The notes below the pieces were generated by a model. The model saw only the letters and a program-made list of their open reading frames with translations, was not told where the DNA came from and made no database searches. This document shows positions 39,603 to 50,382 of a stretch of 64,000 bases of DNA, one piece after another. The position numbers were made by a program, and so were the translations under genes. The stretch spans positions 7,510,885 to 7,574,884 of the forward strand of contig NC_133102.1 of assembly GCF_022965805.1 (NCBI RefSeq), read 5' to 3'. How positions within the stretch are numbered: position 1 is the stretch's first letter; each line of letters starts with the position of its first letter. Origin of the DNA: Primulina eburnea (taxonomy: Eukaryota; Streptophyta; Magnoliopsida; Lamiales; Gesneriaceae).

Positions 39603-41101
39603 TGTAGTGACCCGTTCCAGAATCACCTACTAGTCAAAAAAACTAAGCATGCAACTAACTTAATTAACAATAATCAGAGATAACAGCGGAAAATACCACA
39701 AATGATAGATATACAACCCAATCGAAGTCTAGAACAACTCAAAATAAAATATCCAATACAACCATATCGAATCAAAACAATACCGATAAACTAAACCAAC
39801 CAGATACTCACGTCCTCCTCCTGCTCCTCCTGAGCTGTCCAACCTGAGGCCTGCCCCGAGGGAATGGGGTGTCCAAGAATAAACAAAACCGAGGACGTGA
39901 GCGATAAGAACGCCCAGTACAAAAGTATGAGTATACAAACCTATATGAAATGCACATGCTATGATATGATACCAGGGTAGTCAAGAAACAGGAATCACAA
40001 AAGGATCTCAACAATGCTCAGTCTAGAGGCGCCAAGTGGATAGTGCCGCGCGGTCCAACCTCTGGGTCACTGCATCCACTACAAGACAGACGTGGACCTA
40101 AAATGTCCCGGACCACCGAAGCCCTCCCGACCCGTCGGCCACTGTGTACTCTCGGTGTCCATGCGTCCACAAGACAGGGCTGAGCGGCCCCAAGATATAG
40201 CTTATCTCGAAAGAGATACAGCTCAACAGCAAAGGCTATCTCGAAGGAGAATACGGCTCAACATGAAATGCAACGTGCAGTAATAAACGTGACATAATAG
40301 CATGCATCATATGACATATATCAATGCACCACATAATCATGCAACACATATAAGAATGTATACTCAACCAGGATATCTCGGATAGTACTTTCGTACCTCT
40401 ATCACAGCAAGCCTAGCCTTACGCAATACCGCTAATCAGGTCTAGCACAAGCCTACGCATCAAAAGCACCCAATGAACAATATTACCATGCTAGACTAGC
40501 AAAACCAGCACTCCCTAGTACTACCAAAGGTTTAGGGTTACCTTCGTCCGTCGCTAGCCCGCTGATGCCGCTAGCTCCCAACTAGAGCACAGCTCTGCTA
40601 CAAGACCAGCAGCTCCCCGCTAGTGCCCAAATCTCGGAACACGACTAGAACCTGTCAGAAACGACTGAAATGCTATGGAATCTCTGAATTGGCGAGTCAA
40701 AATGAGGAAATCCGACCACTATTATAGGCCATGTTCGGATCCTCCGAACACCACTTCGGAACGTCCGAACGCTACGTGTCCATTGGCTCTTGACAGCTCA
40801 TGATCGGATCCTCCGATCATACACTTCGGACCGTCCGAACATGCACGTGTCCAGCTGCTCTTGACACCTCATGATCGGATCCACCGAACCTACACTTCGG
40901 ACCTTCCGAACTCCCACGTGTCGATCAACTCTTGACACCTAATGATCGGATCCACCGAACTCACTTCGGACCTTACGAACTCTTCGGTGCTTCCGAACCA
41001 TCTTCGGTCCGTCCGATCATGACTCGGTCAAAATTACACATTAAACCTTCTTAATCACCAATATTCCGTTAATTACCCAATTTGGAATTCGGGCTACTAC
41101 A
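39603..41101 (-). mobile_element. Solo LTR, family X, copy 1
   Basis: A 1,499-bp sequence with TG...CA ends (TGTAGTGACCCG / GGGCTACTACA) and 5-bp duplication GTATT (39598-39602 and 41102-41106). Its reverse complement resembles the solo LTR at 53513-54846: shared words include CATCAGCGGGCT with GACGGACG, GGCACCCCATTCC-like and GTCCACGTC-like blocks. No internal domain remains. It carries an internal tandem repeat at about 40735-41010. Confidence 0.8.
40735..41010. repeat. Tandem repeat of about 70 bp inside the solo LTR
   Basis: About four imperfect units, each with CGGATCC(T/A)CCGA, CACTTCGGA, CGTCCGAAC-like and CACGTGTC followed by CTCTTGACA. The last unit is shortened. The unit holds a CACGTG palindrome and TCCGAA/TTCGGA inverted words. 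Confidence 0.8.
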
Positions 41102-41258
41102 GTATTTTTGAGACGGATCTCTTATTTGGGTCACCCATGAAAAAGTATTACTTTTTATGCTAAAAGTATTACTTTTATTGTGAATATGAGTAGGGTTGAC
41201 TCGTCTCACGGATTATGATCCGTGAGACGGTCTCACATGAGACTCACTCTATTTTGTA

Positions 41259-42208
41259 CGCATTACGTGTCGGGGTTAATATATACGTGGAGCCTAATTA
41301 TTTATAAATGATATTTTAGATATTTGAAATATATTTATTACTTGTATCATAAGGGTGATATATCCTTATTGAGTTATAAGATAAAAATATAGGGAGGCGA
41401 AGAGAGCAAGAAAAAAGTTTAGAGATGAGAGACATCTCTTTTGTAGTTCGTGTGGCAAATAATAGTTTGGACACACACGATACATGCTATATGTCATGAC
41501 TTGTGAGTAGATCATTGCATTACGTGTGTTGTACGTGCGCGTGTGCTAAATTGTAATAATTGTTTTTGTTGGGTATAAAGCGATCGAAATATGACGTTTG
41601 AGTTGTTGTAATGACTTAAAATATTTGAGTTGTATAGTTATCATTAACTATAGTTTTTGGTAATGCGACAATCGATTGGTCTACATTGGTATCGGAGTCA
41701 AGATCACGAATTTGATTCTCATTGATTGATTGTAAGGAGTACAATTATTGAGATCGACATTATTGAATTGCAAATATTGTCTCTGCTGGGTAGAACAATC
41801 GAAATGTAGAATTTAATTTATTGTACGTTTTAAAATATTTGAGTTACATTATTATGATAATATGTACGCCATGACAGGCTCAGGTTGGCCGGGTTTAGGC
41901 GTGGGTTGGGTGCATATCCATGTTTATCCATTTGAGTCAAATAAATGAAATATGTACACAAAGTAATGGCCTACAAGTGCCATGCATGTGACGAAAGTAA
42001 AATATAACATTGTTATCGTAAATAAAAGTAAAGGTTAGGTTCATAAATAATAAATATATAAAATAATACATATATTACTCAATAACAAATTAACAGGTAT
42101 TTGAGATAATTACACAAACATTATTCGTCTAGTTTTTTAGATGTGAAAATATTTATCAAATAATATAATTTAGTTGTCGCATCATTTCTTTCTCAGTCAA
42201 CAACACAA
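41259..42208. other. Intergenic with a dispersed repeat
   Basis: About 41545-41860 shares a repeat with 12215-12500 (see that entry). The rest is AT-rich with no coding frame. Confidence 0.4.
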
Positions 42209-42389
42209 GACAAAAACTTGTGTGAGACGGTCTCACGAGTCGTATTTGTCGGACGGATCTCTTATTTGGATTATCTATAAAAAATATTAATTTTTATGCT
42301 AGGAGTATTACTTTTTATTGTGAATATCGACAATGTTGACCCGTCTCACAGATTAGTATCCGTGAGTGGGTCTCACATGAGACCCACTC
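42209..42389 (+). mobile_element. Mutator-type MITE, copy 9
   Basis: GACAAAAACTTGTGTGAGAC to GAGACCCACTC, flanked by ACAACACAA (42200-42208) and AAAACACAA (42390-42398), one mismatch. Confidence 0.8.
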
Positions 42390-43897
42390 AAAACACAATT
42401 ACCTCATTTAAAATATTTGTGAATATCAACGGCTTGGCTTTGAGTTAATATTACTTTCCTTTGTTTCATTTTTCTCTTTAATAACCATATCGATATTTAC
42501 GAATCATTTTCAGTTTCATTTTGTTATACTTGCAAGTTATTAAAAATTAATAATTCTCAAATTTTTCAATCAAACAACCGAAAACAAAATAAATTATGTA
42601 TTAAAAATAAAATAATAACCTAAAAATACACCAACCATTCTTAATCGACAAATACAAAACAATAAAATTTAACAAAATTCATAAATTATAGTGATTAAAA
42701 CAAGAAAAAAAAAAATCACTCTTTTTTAATGAGTAAGAAAAATAATGAAAATATTTATCTTAGCAGAGAAAGTGAACTGGAGAAGATAAGTCAGAGAGTC
42801 TTTTTACTTAATATTAGAATACATTTTTAACACATACTAGTGTACCGACGCACACCTTGCATGTTTGTACAATATTTTTTTATAATTCTTTTGGTTTATA
42901 TTTAAATGAGATCAAAATATAATAATAAGAATAGTAAAAGACTACACTGCAATTTTGATATATAAATTAAAAAAATAAATAGATAAAAGAAATGAATAAA
43001 AAAATACCTAAGTAGGAATGAAACCTACAACTTGATTACTAATACTAAGAAACTAAAACTCTGTCCGTTTAACTACATGTGACTGCATTTCACTTTTAAC
43101 ATTTTATTAATATATATAATTTTTAAAACAGATCATAACACCAAAAATTAGTTACTCTGAATGTCTCAAACCTAATAATATAGTATATAGTTATAGTATA
43201 TATCATACAAAAAAATATTGGGCCCCTTCTTGGGCTGGGCCCAGAGACGATAACTTGCTTGGACTTTCAGAAAGTTCGACCCTGACTAGGTTGGCTAACT
43301 AATATCATTTCTTCACGAGTTCGATAATCGAATCACTTCATTACTTTTGATTTTGTATCTAAATATATCAATATGCACGCACAGAGTTTCCTTTGGACAT
43401 GCACAGAAAAAGTCTTTATTTTTTTCAAAATCAGCTTAAATTGAGTTGTGTCGTTCTGTTTTTTCCTTCCACGTGTGTGTCGTTCTACGTTTAATTTAAA
43501 AAAAAAAAAGGTTAACTGATTTTAATTTAGTTCGTTTTTATCTACTTCTAGGAAAAAAATGGGCCCGTTAAGTTATAAAAAAACTTAGGTCCGGTTCGAT
43601 TAGTGACCGAACCATTCGAATGCTCACCTCTGTATGAGATCATATCACGAGTTAATTTTATGAGATTGATTTGAACTATGAAAAAATATTATTTTTTATA
43701 CTTAAAATATTACTTTTAACTTCATATATGAATCATATCTACTTGTGATATGAATATATGATTACTTGGTCAAGTGTGGTATCACATGTCCCAAATTTGG
43801 GAGAAGTCCCACCTCTTTAGTGTGTGTATATATATATATAGATAAAATTTCAGATGATATTCATATTGGATGTATTTGAAGTCCATCAAAATAACAA
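42390..43897. other. Intergenic, AT-rich; one degraded MITE
   Basis: No gene. A diverged MITE-like piece lies at about 43637-43750 (core TATGAAAAAATATTATTTTT). No tRNA or other RNA gene was recognised. Confidence 0.4.
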
Positions 43898-44077
43898 GGC
43901 AAAAATTTGTGTGAGACGATCTCACGGGTCGTATTTGTGAGACGGATCTCTTATTTGGGTCACCCATGAAAAAATATTATTTTGTATGCTAAGAGTTACT
44001 TTTTATTGTGAATATGGGTAGGGTTGACCCGTCTCACAGATTATGATCCGTGAGACGGTCTCACATGAGATCCACTC
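43898..44077 (+). mobile_element. Mutator-type MITE, copy 10 (well preserved)
   Basis: A 180-bp element with a perfect 9-bp duplication AAATAACAA (43889-43897 and 44078-44086). Both terminal cores and the internal TATTGTGAATATGGGTAGGG are intact, so it is a good reference copy for the family. Confidence 0.9.
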
Positions 44078-44086
44078 AAATAACAA

Positions 44087-45231
44087 TTAAAAACGCTAAA
44101 CTTTGATATAAAACAGATTTAAATTCAACTTGAATCTTATTTATCCAAGCAAATCAATAAATTAAAAAAAATGTATATTGAATGTTTACTTCTATCAATT
44201 GTCATCTAAATCGGAAGCAATTGCCCACACATGTTTTTTGTTCTTTTATTTATGCAAATAAATTAAATTTTAGCCAAACAAAAACAAAGTAATAAATATA
44301 CAAAAAGAAATATTGGCATTTTTTTGGTCTAGATTTTCTTTGAGCCAAAGGAGGAGAAAGGGCCACAAGCAAGTTACCAACTAAAACAAGACACGCAGCC
44401 TCGTTCATTGTCTCTAACTAGGAAAGGTCTCCAGACACAAAGATTTCAAACCTTTTTAACTTAATTATATAATAATTTCTATTTTTAAGTTAAACAATCT
44501 ATCATTTATATTTTTGAAAAATCCCCATATTTTAAACTTCATTAAGACAGCATTTTTCAGTGTTTATAGATTTAGTGTAAAGTTTTAATTTTATACAGAT
44601 TATTTTAGAGTATATTATAAAATTTGTACAAAAATTTATATGAGACTGTCTGAAAGGTAAATTTTGTGATATTGATATCTTACTCGATCAAACTCATAAA
44701 AATATTATTTTATATGTCAATATATTATTTTTTACTCTAAATATGGATCGAGTTAGCCCGTTTTACGAATATATATATGTGAGACCGTTTTATAAACATA
44801 TATATTCAATTTACTTGTCAATATATTAGTGTGTCTTGTAATTTTATTGGTTAATGTTATGTTTATTATTTTGATGATAACGATTTAAGATAAGTTCATA
44901 TATGGTTTGATATATTGCAGTATTAACCGCACACACCACACACACTTTCTTATTTGATGTGATGAAATACATAAGAATTTCATGTGATGAAACACATAAA
45001 AATATACATGGTGATTATTCAACGTATCAAAACTGAGTTAATATAATCATATCTATTAGAATATAATAATTAAATAATAGTTGGAAGAATATGTATATAT
45101 ATTACTTATTTAGATAAAATTATTATCACATGTTTATGCTTAGCATATAATTTTTAAAAAACTAAAATATAACAATAAATTAAATAAATAATAAACCAAA
45201 TGAAATAAGAATTGAAAACTAAATATTTAAT
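44087..45231. other. Intergenic, AT-rich; one degraded MITE
   Basis: About 44628-44800 is a diverged MITE (TATATGAGACTGTCTGAAAG ... GTGAGACCGTTTTATAAA). No gene. Confidence 0.4.
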
Positions 45232-45406
45232 GACAAAAACTTGTGTGAGACGGTTTCACGGGTCGTATTTTGTGAGACAGATCTCTTATTTGGGTCATCT
45301 ATGAAGAAGTATTATTTTTTATGCTAAGAGTATTATTTTTTATTGTGAATATCGGTATGGTTGACCCGTCTTATAGATAAATATTCGTGAGAATATCTAC
45401 CTACTC
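45232..45406 (+). mobile_element. Mutator-type MITE, copy 11
   Basis: It starts GACAAAAACTTGTGTGAGAC, ends CTACCTACTC, with a perfect 9-bp duplication ATATTTAAT (45223-45231 and 45407-45415). Confidence 0.85.
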
Positions 45407-45856
45407 ATATTTAATTCACCCGAAATGTAGGTGGGGATGACTTATCTATATTTACTATTTATTAGTGAAACTTGCGGTCTGTTTAGTAAATAAATTTGGT
45501 CCGATTTTATTATATCAAACTAAATTTATATATCTAGTCCTGTTAATTGACCTAACCTAAAATCAAAATATGTAAAATAGAACTCCCAATTTTTAACTGA
45601 AATATTATTAATTTTTAATCATATATAATTAATTTTAACTTGAATGAAATTTAAAAATGTAGATATAAAATCTTTTATAATTATGTTATACATTAATAGT
45701 TTTTGTATTTTTTTATTATTTTGTTGGTAAGTTGAAAATTAGAGAAAATGAGAGAAAAATTATGAATAATAAATATAATAAATTTTATCAATATATTAAA
45801 ATATTTAATTGTATGATGTCAATATTTCGAGTACATATTCGATTTATTTATTGAAA

Positions 45857-46019
45857 AGGTCTTTCATAAGACGGTCTCACGTATCTTTATTCGTGACACA
45901 GATTAATTTTGTTCATATTTAAAATAAAAATTAATATATTTACCATAAAAAGTAATATCTTTTCGTGGATGACCATATAAAATATCTGTTTCACAAAATT
46001 GATCTGTTAGACCGTTCAC
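45857..46019 (-). mobile_element. MITE family fragment disrupted by a hAT-like element
   Basis: AAGGTCTTTCATAAGACGGT ... GATCTGTTAGACCGTTCAC resembles the copy at 33586-33767. Its right terminus is missing at the point where the hAT-like element at 46020 begins. Confidence 0.6.
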
Positions 46020-46784
46020 TAGGGATGTAAACGATCCAAACCAAACCAAACCAAACCAAACCAAACAGTATCAGGCTGGAGCTTGGTTTGTTTAAAACTG
46101 TTTGAGGCTCGAGCTCGAGCTCGATTCGAGCTTCTATTATCAGGCTCGAGCTTGGTTTGTATTGAAATTACTGAGCTTTTAACTCGTTAAAAGCTCGAGC
46201 ACGGCTCGTTAAAAGCTCGTTTAGAATGTTAATCAAGCCAGGCTCGAGCTCGGCTCGTTAAAAGCTCGTTTAGCATGTTAATCAAGCCAGACTCGAGTTT
46301 GATTAATTAATAGCTCGTTTAACATGTTTAACAAGCCTGACTAGAGCTCGTCTCGTTTTCGAGCTCGATAAGCATAGAATTAAGCTCGAGTTTGAGTTTG
46401 AATCGAGCTTATTAAAAATTAAATATATCTATAAACTAATTTTAAATCAGACATAAAAATGTAAATTCATTCATAAATAACCAAAACGGCACAATTAAGA
46501 GCTAAAAAAAAACATAAATAAGTATATTATTGAACATTCCAAAATCATGTTTGCGAGCCACCTAAACGAGCCGAGCTCGAGCTCGAACTCGCGAGCCTAT
46601 TATCAAACATGTTTGCGAGCTCACGAGCCGAATATCCTTAAGCTTGAGCTTGGTTTGATAAATTTTAGAGCTCAAAATCGAGCTTGGGCTTGGTTTGATA
46701 TGATTAACAAACAAACTCAAACGAGTTTTTTATCGAGCTGAGCTTCGAATAGCTCGCAAACTGTTTGGTTTATTTACATCCATG
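46020..46784. mobile_element. hAT-like foldback element, family A, copy 2
   Basis: It starts TAGGGATGTAAACGATCC and ends TTTACATCCATG (a decayed TACATCCCTA), flanked by CCGTTCAC (46012-46019) and CTGTTCAC (46785-46792), an 8-bp duplication with one mismatch. It shares TCGAATAGCTC and GTTTGGTT-TTTACATCC ends and the CGAGCTCGAGC-rich body with 6272-6777. At 765 bp it is longer because GCTCGTTAAAAGCTCG-type units are repeated. Confidence 0.7.
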
Positions 46785-47168
46785 CTGTTCACGTACTATT
46801 TATTTTATAAAACAATCATCAAAAACTAAATTGGGCATTTCGTAAATTAAGTGAAACAAAGGGTCTTTTGCTTCGGAGACTTCTACATAATAAAATCTTA
46901 TATCAATGGCCGACTCTGTTTCGACAAACTAGAAGCGAACGTTGATTCCATTAATCATCAAATTTACTGTGTTTTTTTTCTTCGCGAATCCAAACACTGA
47001 CTTCCCCGATTCGTGATTTTTTTCGGTCAGGTAAAAAACTGTAGCAGATAATAATTGATTATGTTCTTGTTTTTTTGAATTTTCGTTTATTTTCTGCGGA
47101 TCTTTGTTCATCTTTTGTAGGGGTTTAATTTGTTTCCTTTTTTGCAACAGTGGAGGGAGGCGGTGTTG

Positions 47169-49366
47169 ATGGAAACCGTGGCGGCTTTTCAGTCTTCTTT
47201 AGCTAATGTTTCCCATTTGCCTCCTGACTGGGTTGCTCGATCTGGGTATACTAGCACGGGTTTTATGCGGGTTGCGTTCAGAGCTCCATTCTCCAACGCT
47301 TCGATCCAGGTATTTTTTTGGTCTTGTTGGTTCTATCGGTATTACTTCTGAATCCAATTTTTTAGGCCTTTTCCTAAGAAAATATCTCGAGAAATCTATG
47401 GTGAGTTGATAGAGTTTTGTATTCTTACTAAAAGATTGAGTCTTGGAATTACTTTGTGTTCTTAATCTGGTTTTTGTATTGTTTAGTTAGCCATAATTGA
47501 TTGCTTGGATTGTTAAATACGTGTTTTTGTTAGAACTTTGCATCTTTTTATTTATTATTATCGAGAGCATAGATTATATCTTGAAACTAATGTTAAAAAT
47601 TATCATGTTTTGTTACTTTTGGAAAACCAGTGACAGACAACGATGTTTAGGATTCCTTGATTGCTCGTGATGGGGCATGCTTAGAATGAGTTCAGATTTT
47701 TATTTTATTTTATTGTCTATAAATCGAAGTTTGACTTTGACCTGTGGCATGTCATAATTTTACTTGGGCAACTCTCTTTTCTGAGCCTAAAAGGCTCGGG
47801 TAACTTGGTTTGTCATTGATGTTTCTAAAATCATTTGTTGGAAAGTTTTTATGATAGATGTTATGCCGTGATATGAATATGGTGGTTACAATTAAATTGA
47901 CATTGGCAATAATGTTTCGGAGACGTAAAAGGGAACGAAAATTTGTCGTGGATGAAAGAAATGAAAATGAGTGTAATGTTTGGTTTTATTTTCATGGACG
48001 AAGAAGACATACCCTCTGGCTTTATGTATATATACATACAATCTGAAATATTTTCAAGCTTTAGCCACACCTCTACTGTTGGTTTTTTCTTATTTTTTTC
48101 CATTATTATATAATTTAAGTCATATTTGCTTTGTGTGTTGCAGCAAGGGAAGTCGATTTCTATTTCGAACTTTGGCATCAGAAAATTGGTTTTTAGCAGG
48201 AAGCGCAGTGCAGTCAGGGCATCTATGAAATCAAATTCTGATAGCGCTGCGTCTCCTATCGCTCCACTTCAACTTGAGTCACCAATTGGTCAATTTCTTT
48301 CACAGATTTTAATAAGTCATCCGCACCTTGTCCCTGCTGCAGTCGAACAACAGCTTGAACAGCTTCAGTCTGACCGTGATGCCGAGAAAGGGAAGGAAGG
48401 GTCATCTGCATCTGGTACAGAACTAGTTTTGCACAGGTTAGTATTTGTGCTTATGCAGTAATTAAACTACTTTAACTTGTAATTTTATGTCTGCTTCTAT
48501 TGAAAGCTTATGATGGGTCGAAAATTTTAAATGATTCTAATTTCAGGAGAATTGCGGAGGTCAAATCCAATGAAAGGAAAAAGGCCTTGGAAGAGATATT
48601 GTATGCGTTGATGGTACAGAAATTTATGGATGCTAATGTGCATTTGGTTCCTGCTATAGCACCATCACCACCAAACCCTTTGACCAGCCAAGAGGAGAAG
48701 TTTGAGCATCTCCACTCCCCTGAAGCTTATGAGATGATTCAATATCATTTGGCTCTGATTCTTGGAAATCGACCTGGTGATTCCAACTCAATGGCTCAAA
48801 TAAGCAAACTAAGAGTTGGGCAGGTTTATGCTGCATCGGTTATGTATGGATATTTTCTAAAAAGAATAGACCAGAGATTTCAGCTGGAGAAAACAATTAA
48901 AATCCTACCACAGGGTATCGATGATGGAGGGACCAATATCCAACATGTCATAGATGACGAGACGAGACCTGGTACTGAAAGCAGTGAAAAGGCTTTCGGA
49001 AATGCTCAATCCCACCCGGAAGTTTCATCATGGACTGGTGGTATTGGCGCTGGAAACTTCAATGGAGCAAAGCCATCAAGATTAAGAGCTTATGTCATGT
49101 CGTTTGATGGGGATACACTTCAGAGATATGCAACCATTAGATCTAAAGAAGCTATTAGCATAATAGAGAAACACACCGAAGCATTGTTTGGTAGACCTGA
49201 GATAGTTATCACTCCTGAAGGAACCATTGATTCTTCCAAAGATGAACAGATCAAGATTAGCTTCGGTGGTCTGAAAAGACTCGTTCTGGAGGCTGTGACC
49301 TTCGGTTCCTTCATGTGGGACGTTGAGAGCTACGTCGATATGAGGTACCATTTTGTTGCAAACTAG
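47169..49366 (+). CDS. Chloroplast DUF760 protein, UV-B-induced At3g17800/MEB5.2-like, 3 exons
   Basis: A 417-aa plant protein of the DUF760 family; the Arabidopsis relative is named UV-B-induced protein At3g17800, chloroplastic. The biochemical role is not known. Exons 47169-47309, 48144-48436 and 48547-49366 join with GT-AG introns in one open frame. Residues 1 to about 75 are Ser/Ala/Arg-rich with few acidic residues, as in a plastid transit peptide. The mature part begins near SPIGQFLSQILISHPHLVPA. DUF760-type sequence is seen in VQKFMDANVHLVP and in KLRVGQVYAASVMYGYFL, with a second block SFGGLKRLVLEAVTFGSFMW near the C-terminus. The start METVAAF was chosen as the first ATG fitting a transit peptide. 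No lesion. Confidence 0.92.
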
Positions 49367-49852
49367 GCATGTGTTCTCTTTGCTTGGGAATATGAGCATT
49401 CCAACGGAAACGTCATTGACGAATAAAATCCGTGATTGGGTGCTCTTTCTCCAAGTGATCTGTATATAGTGAGTGACACGGGTGTTTTGATTTCTATATA
49501 ATGTTAGTGTTGATGTCATGTTAGACTCACTTGAACTATCTATATAACTGAATGGCAATTAATGTATCACGTTTCCTCTCAATAATTTACGCCACGCTGC
49601 GCGTCCATCTCGTTTGTAGGAAAACTAGCAGTTCCTGCTCATCTTGTGTAATCTAGCTTGCTCAAGCTTAAGTACAGTTAATACTCCATGATCGAACGGT
49701 GTTTTTGATCAAATTGTGGTCAATAAGATGTTATTCTTAGGACATTGTTCCTACAGTTATCAAATATATACGAGGCTCGTATTTTTTCAGTGGACGTAAA
49801 ATATAGATCTTGTATGTAAAGAAAAATGTTCACTTTTATATACACCTTTAAA
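49367..49852. other. 3' flank of the DUF760 gene
   Basis: 3' UTR and intergenic sequence. No coding frame was recognised. Confidence 0.45.
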
Positions 49853-49904
49853 TAGTGTCTTACTTTTATCTCTGAGACGTGTCAACTCTATCGATATTCA
49901 CAAT
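49853..49904 (-). mobile_element. Left half of a MITE split by the Tat element
   Basis: CTGAGACGTGTCAACTCTAT followed by CGATATTCACAAT is the interior of the MITE family in minus orientation. It continues at 60166 (ACAATAAAAAGTAAT). The outer left terminus is truncated. Confidence 0.75.
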
Positions 49905-50338
49905 TGATGGGTACAAGGCTCAATATAATTATTTAATCCAACTCGATTAGTTATTTGTTGGATTAATAAGAATAAGCCCAATTTAATAAGCTTAGTTCAA
50001 TTAGTTATTTTTTTAGATTTAACAGTATCTAGGCCCAAAATTTTGGATTGTGCTTGCGAAAGTCCAAGCATATTAAGCACTCCTAAAAATCTATAATTTG
50101 AGGAACTCCCACACAATTCAAGGTATGCTCTCATTTTTATAAAATTTCTCTTGTTCTCTGAATTTTCTTTGAACAGCTAACTGACTTGAGCGTCGGAGCG
50201 TTTACGTCAGGAACCCTCCCGACGCCCATTTGACGAGTGTTCGTGATGCAGGTGACGTCCCCGCAAATTAACTGTGTATTGTCTACGTAGATCCGTTTAC
50301 CATCCAGTCTACGTGACTCATTTATTTTAGCTGCATCA
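49905..50338 (+). repeat. 5' LTR of the Tat element
   Basis: 434 bp, TGATGGGTACAAGG ... TTTAGCTGCATCA. It matches 59765-60165 closely over most of its length (AATAAGCCCAAT, CTAGGCCCAAAATTTTGGAT, ACCCTCCCGACGCCCATTTG). Substitutions and small indels separate the two, so the insertion is not recent. Confidence 0.9.
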
Positions 50339-50341
50339 GCT

Positions 50342-50352
50342 TGGCGCCGTTG
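50342..50352 (+). other. Primer-binding site of the Tat element
   Basis: TGGCGCCGTTG lies three bases after the 5' LTR. In other plant Ty3/gypsy elements this sequence is read as complementary to tRNA-Asp; that is established knowledge, not shown here. Confidence 0.6.
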
Positions 50353-50382
50353 TTGGGAAAACAGTCACTTCGTCACTCGAGG

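Larger units (their letters stand above)
39565..41249 (+). mobile_element. Mutator-type MITE split by a solo LTR
   Basis: Outer boundaries carry a perfect 9-bp duplication TATTTTGTA (39556-39564 and 41250-41258). The left part (39565-39602) and right part (from about 41107) join into one ordinary MITE of about 180 bp once the LTR and one copy of its target duplication are left out. Confidence 0.85.

Noticed and set aside
42995..43090. Possible tRNA-derived or SINE sequence
   Set aside because: No cloverleaf, box A/B pair or poly-A tail could be seen.
28761..49366. Biosynthetic gene cluster involving lipoxygenase and neighbours
   Set aside because: The neighbouring genes belong to unrelated families and are separated by long transposon-filled gaps.
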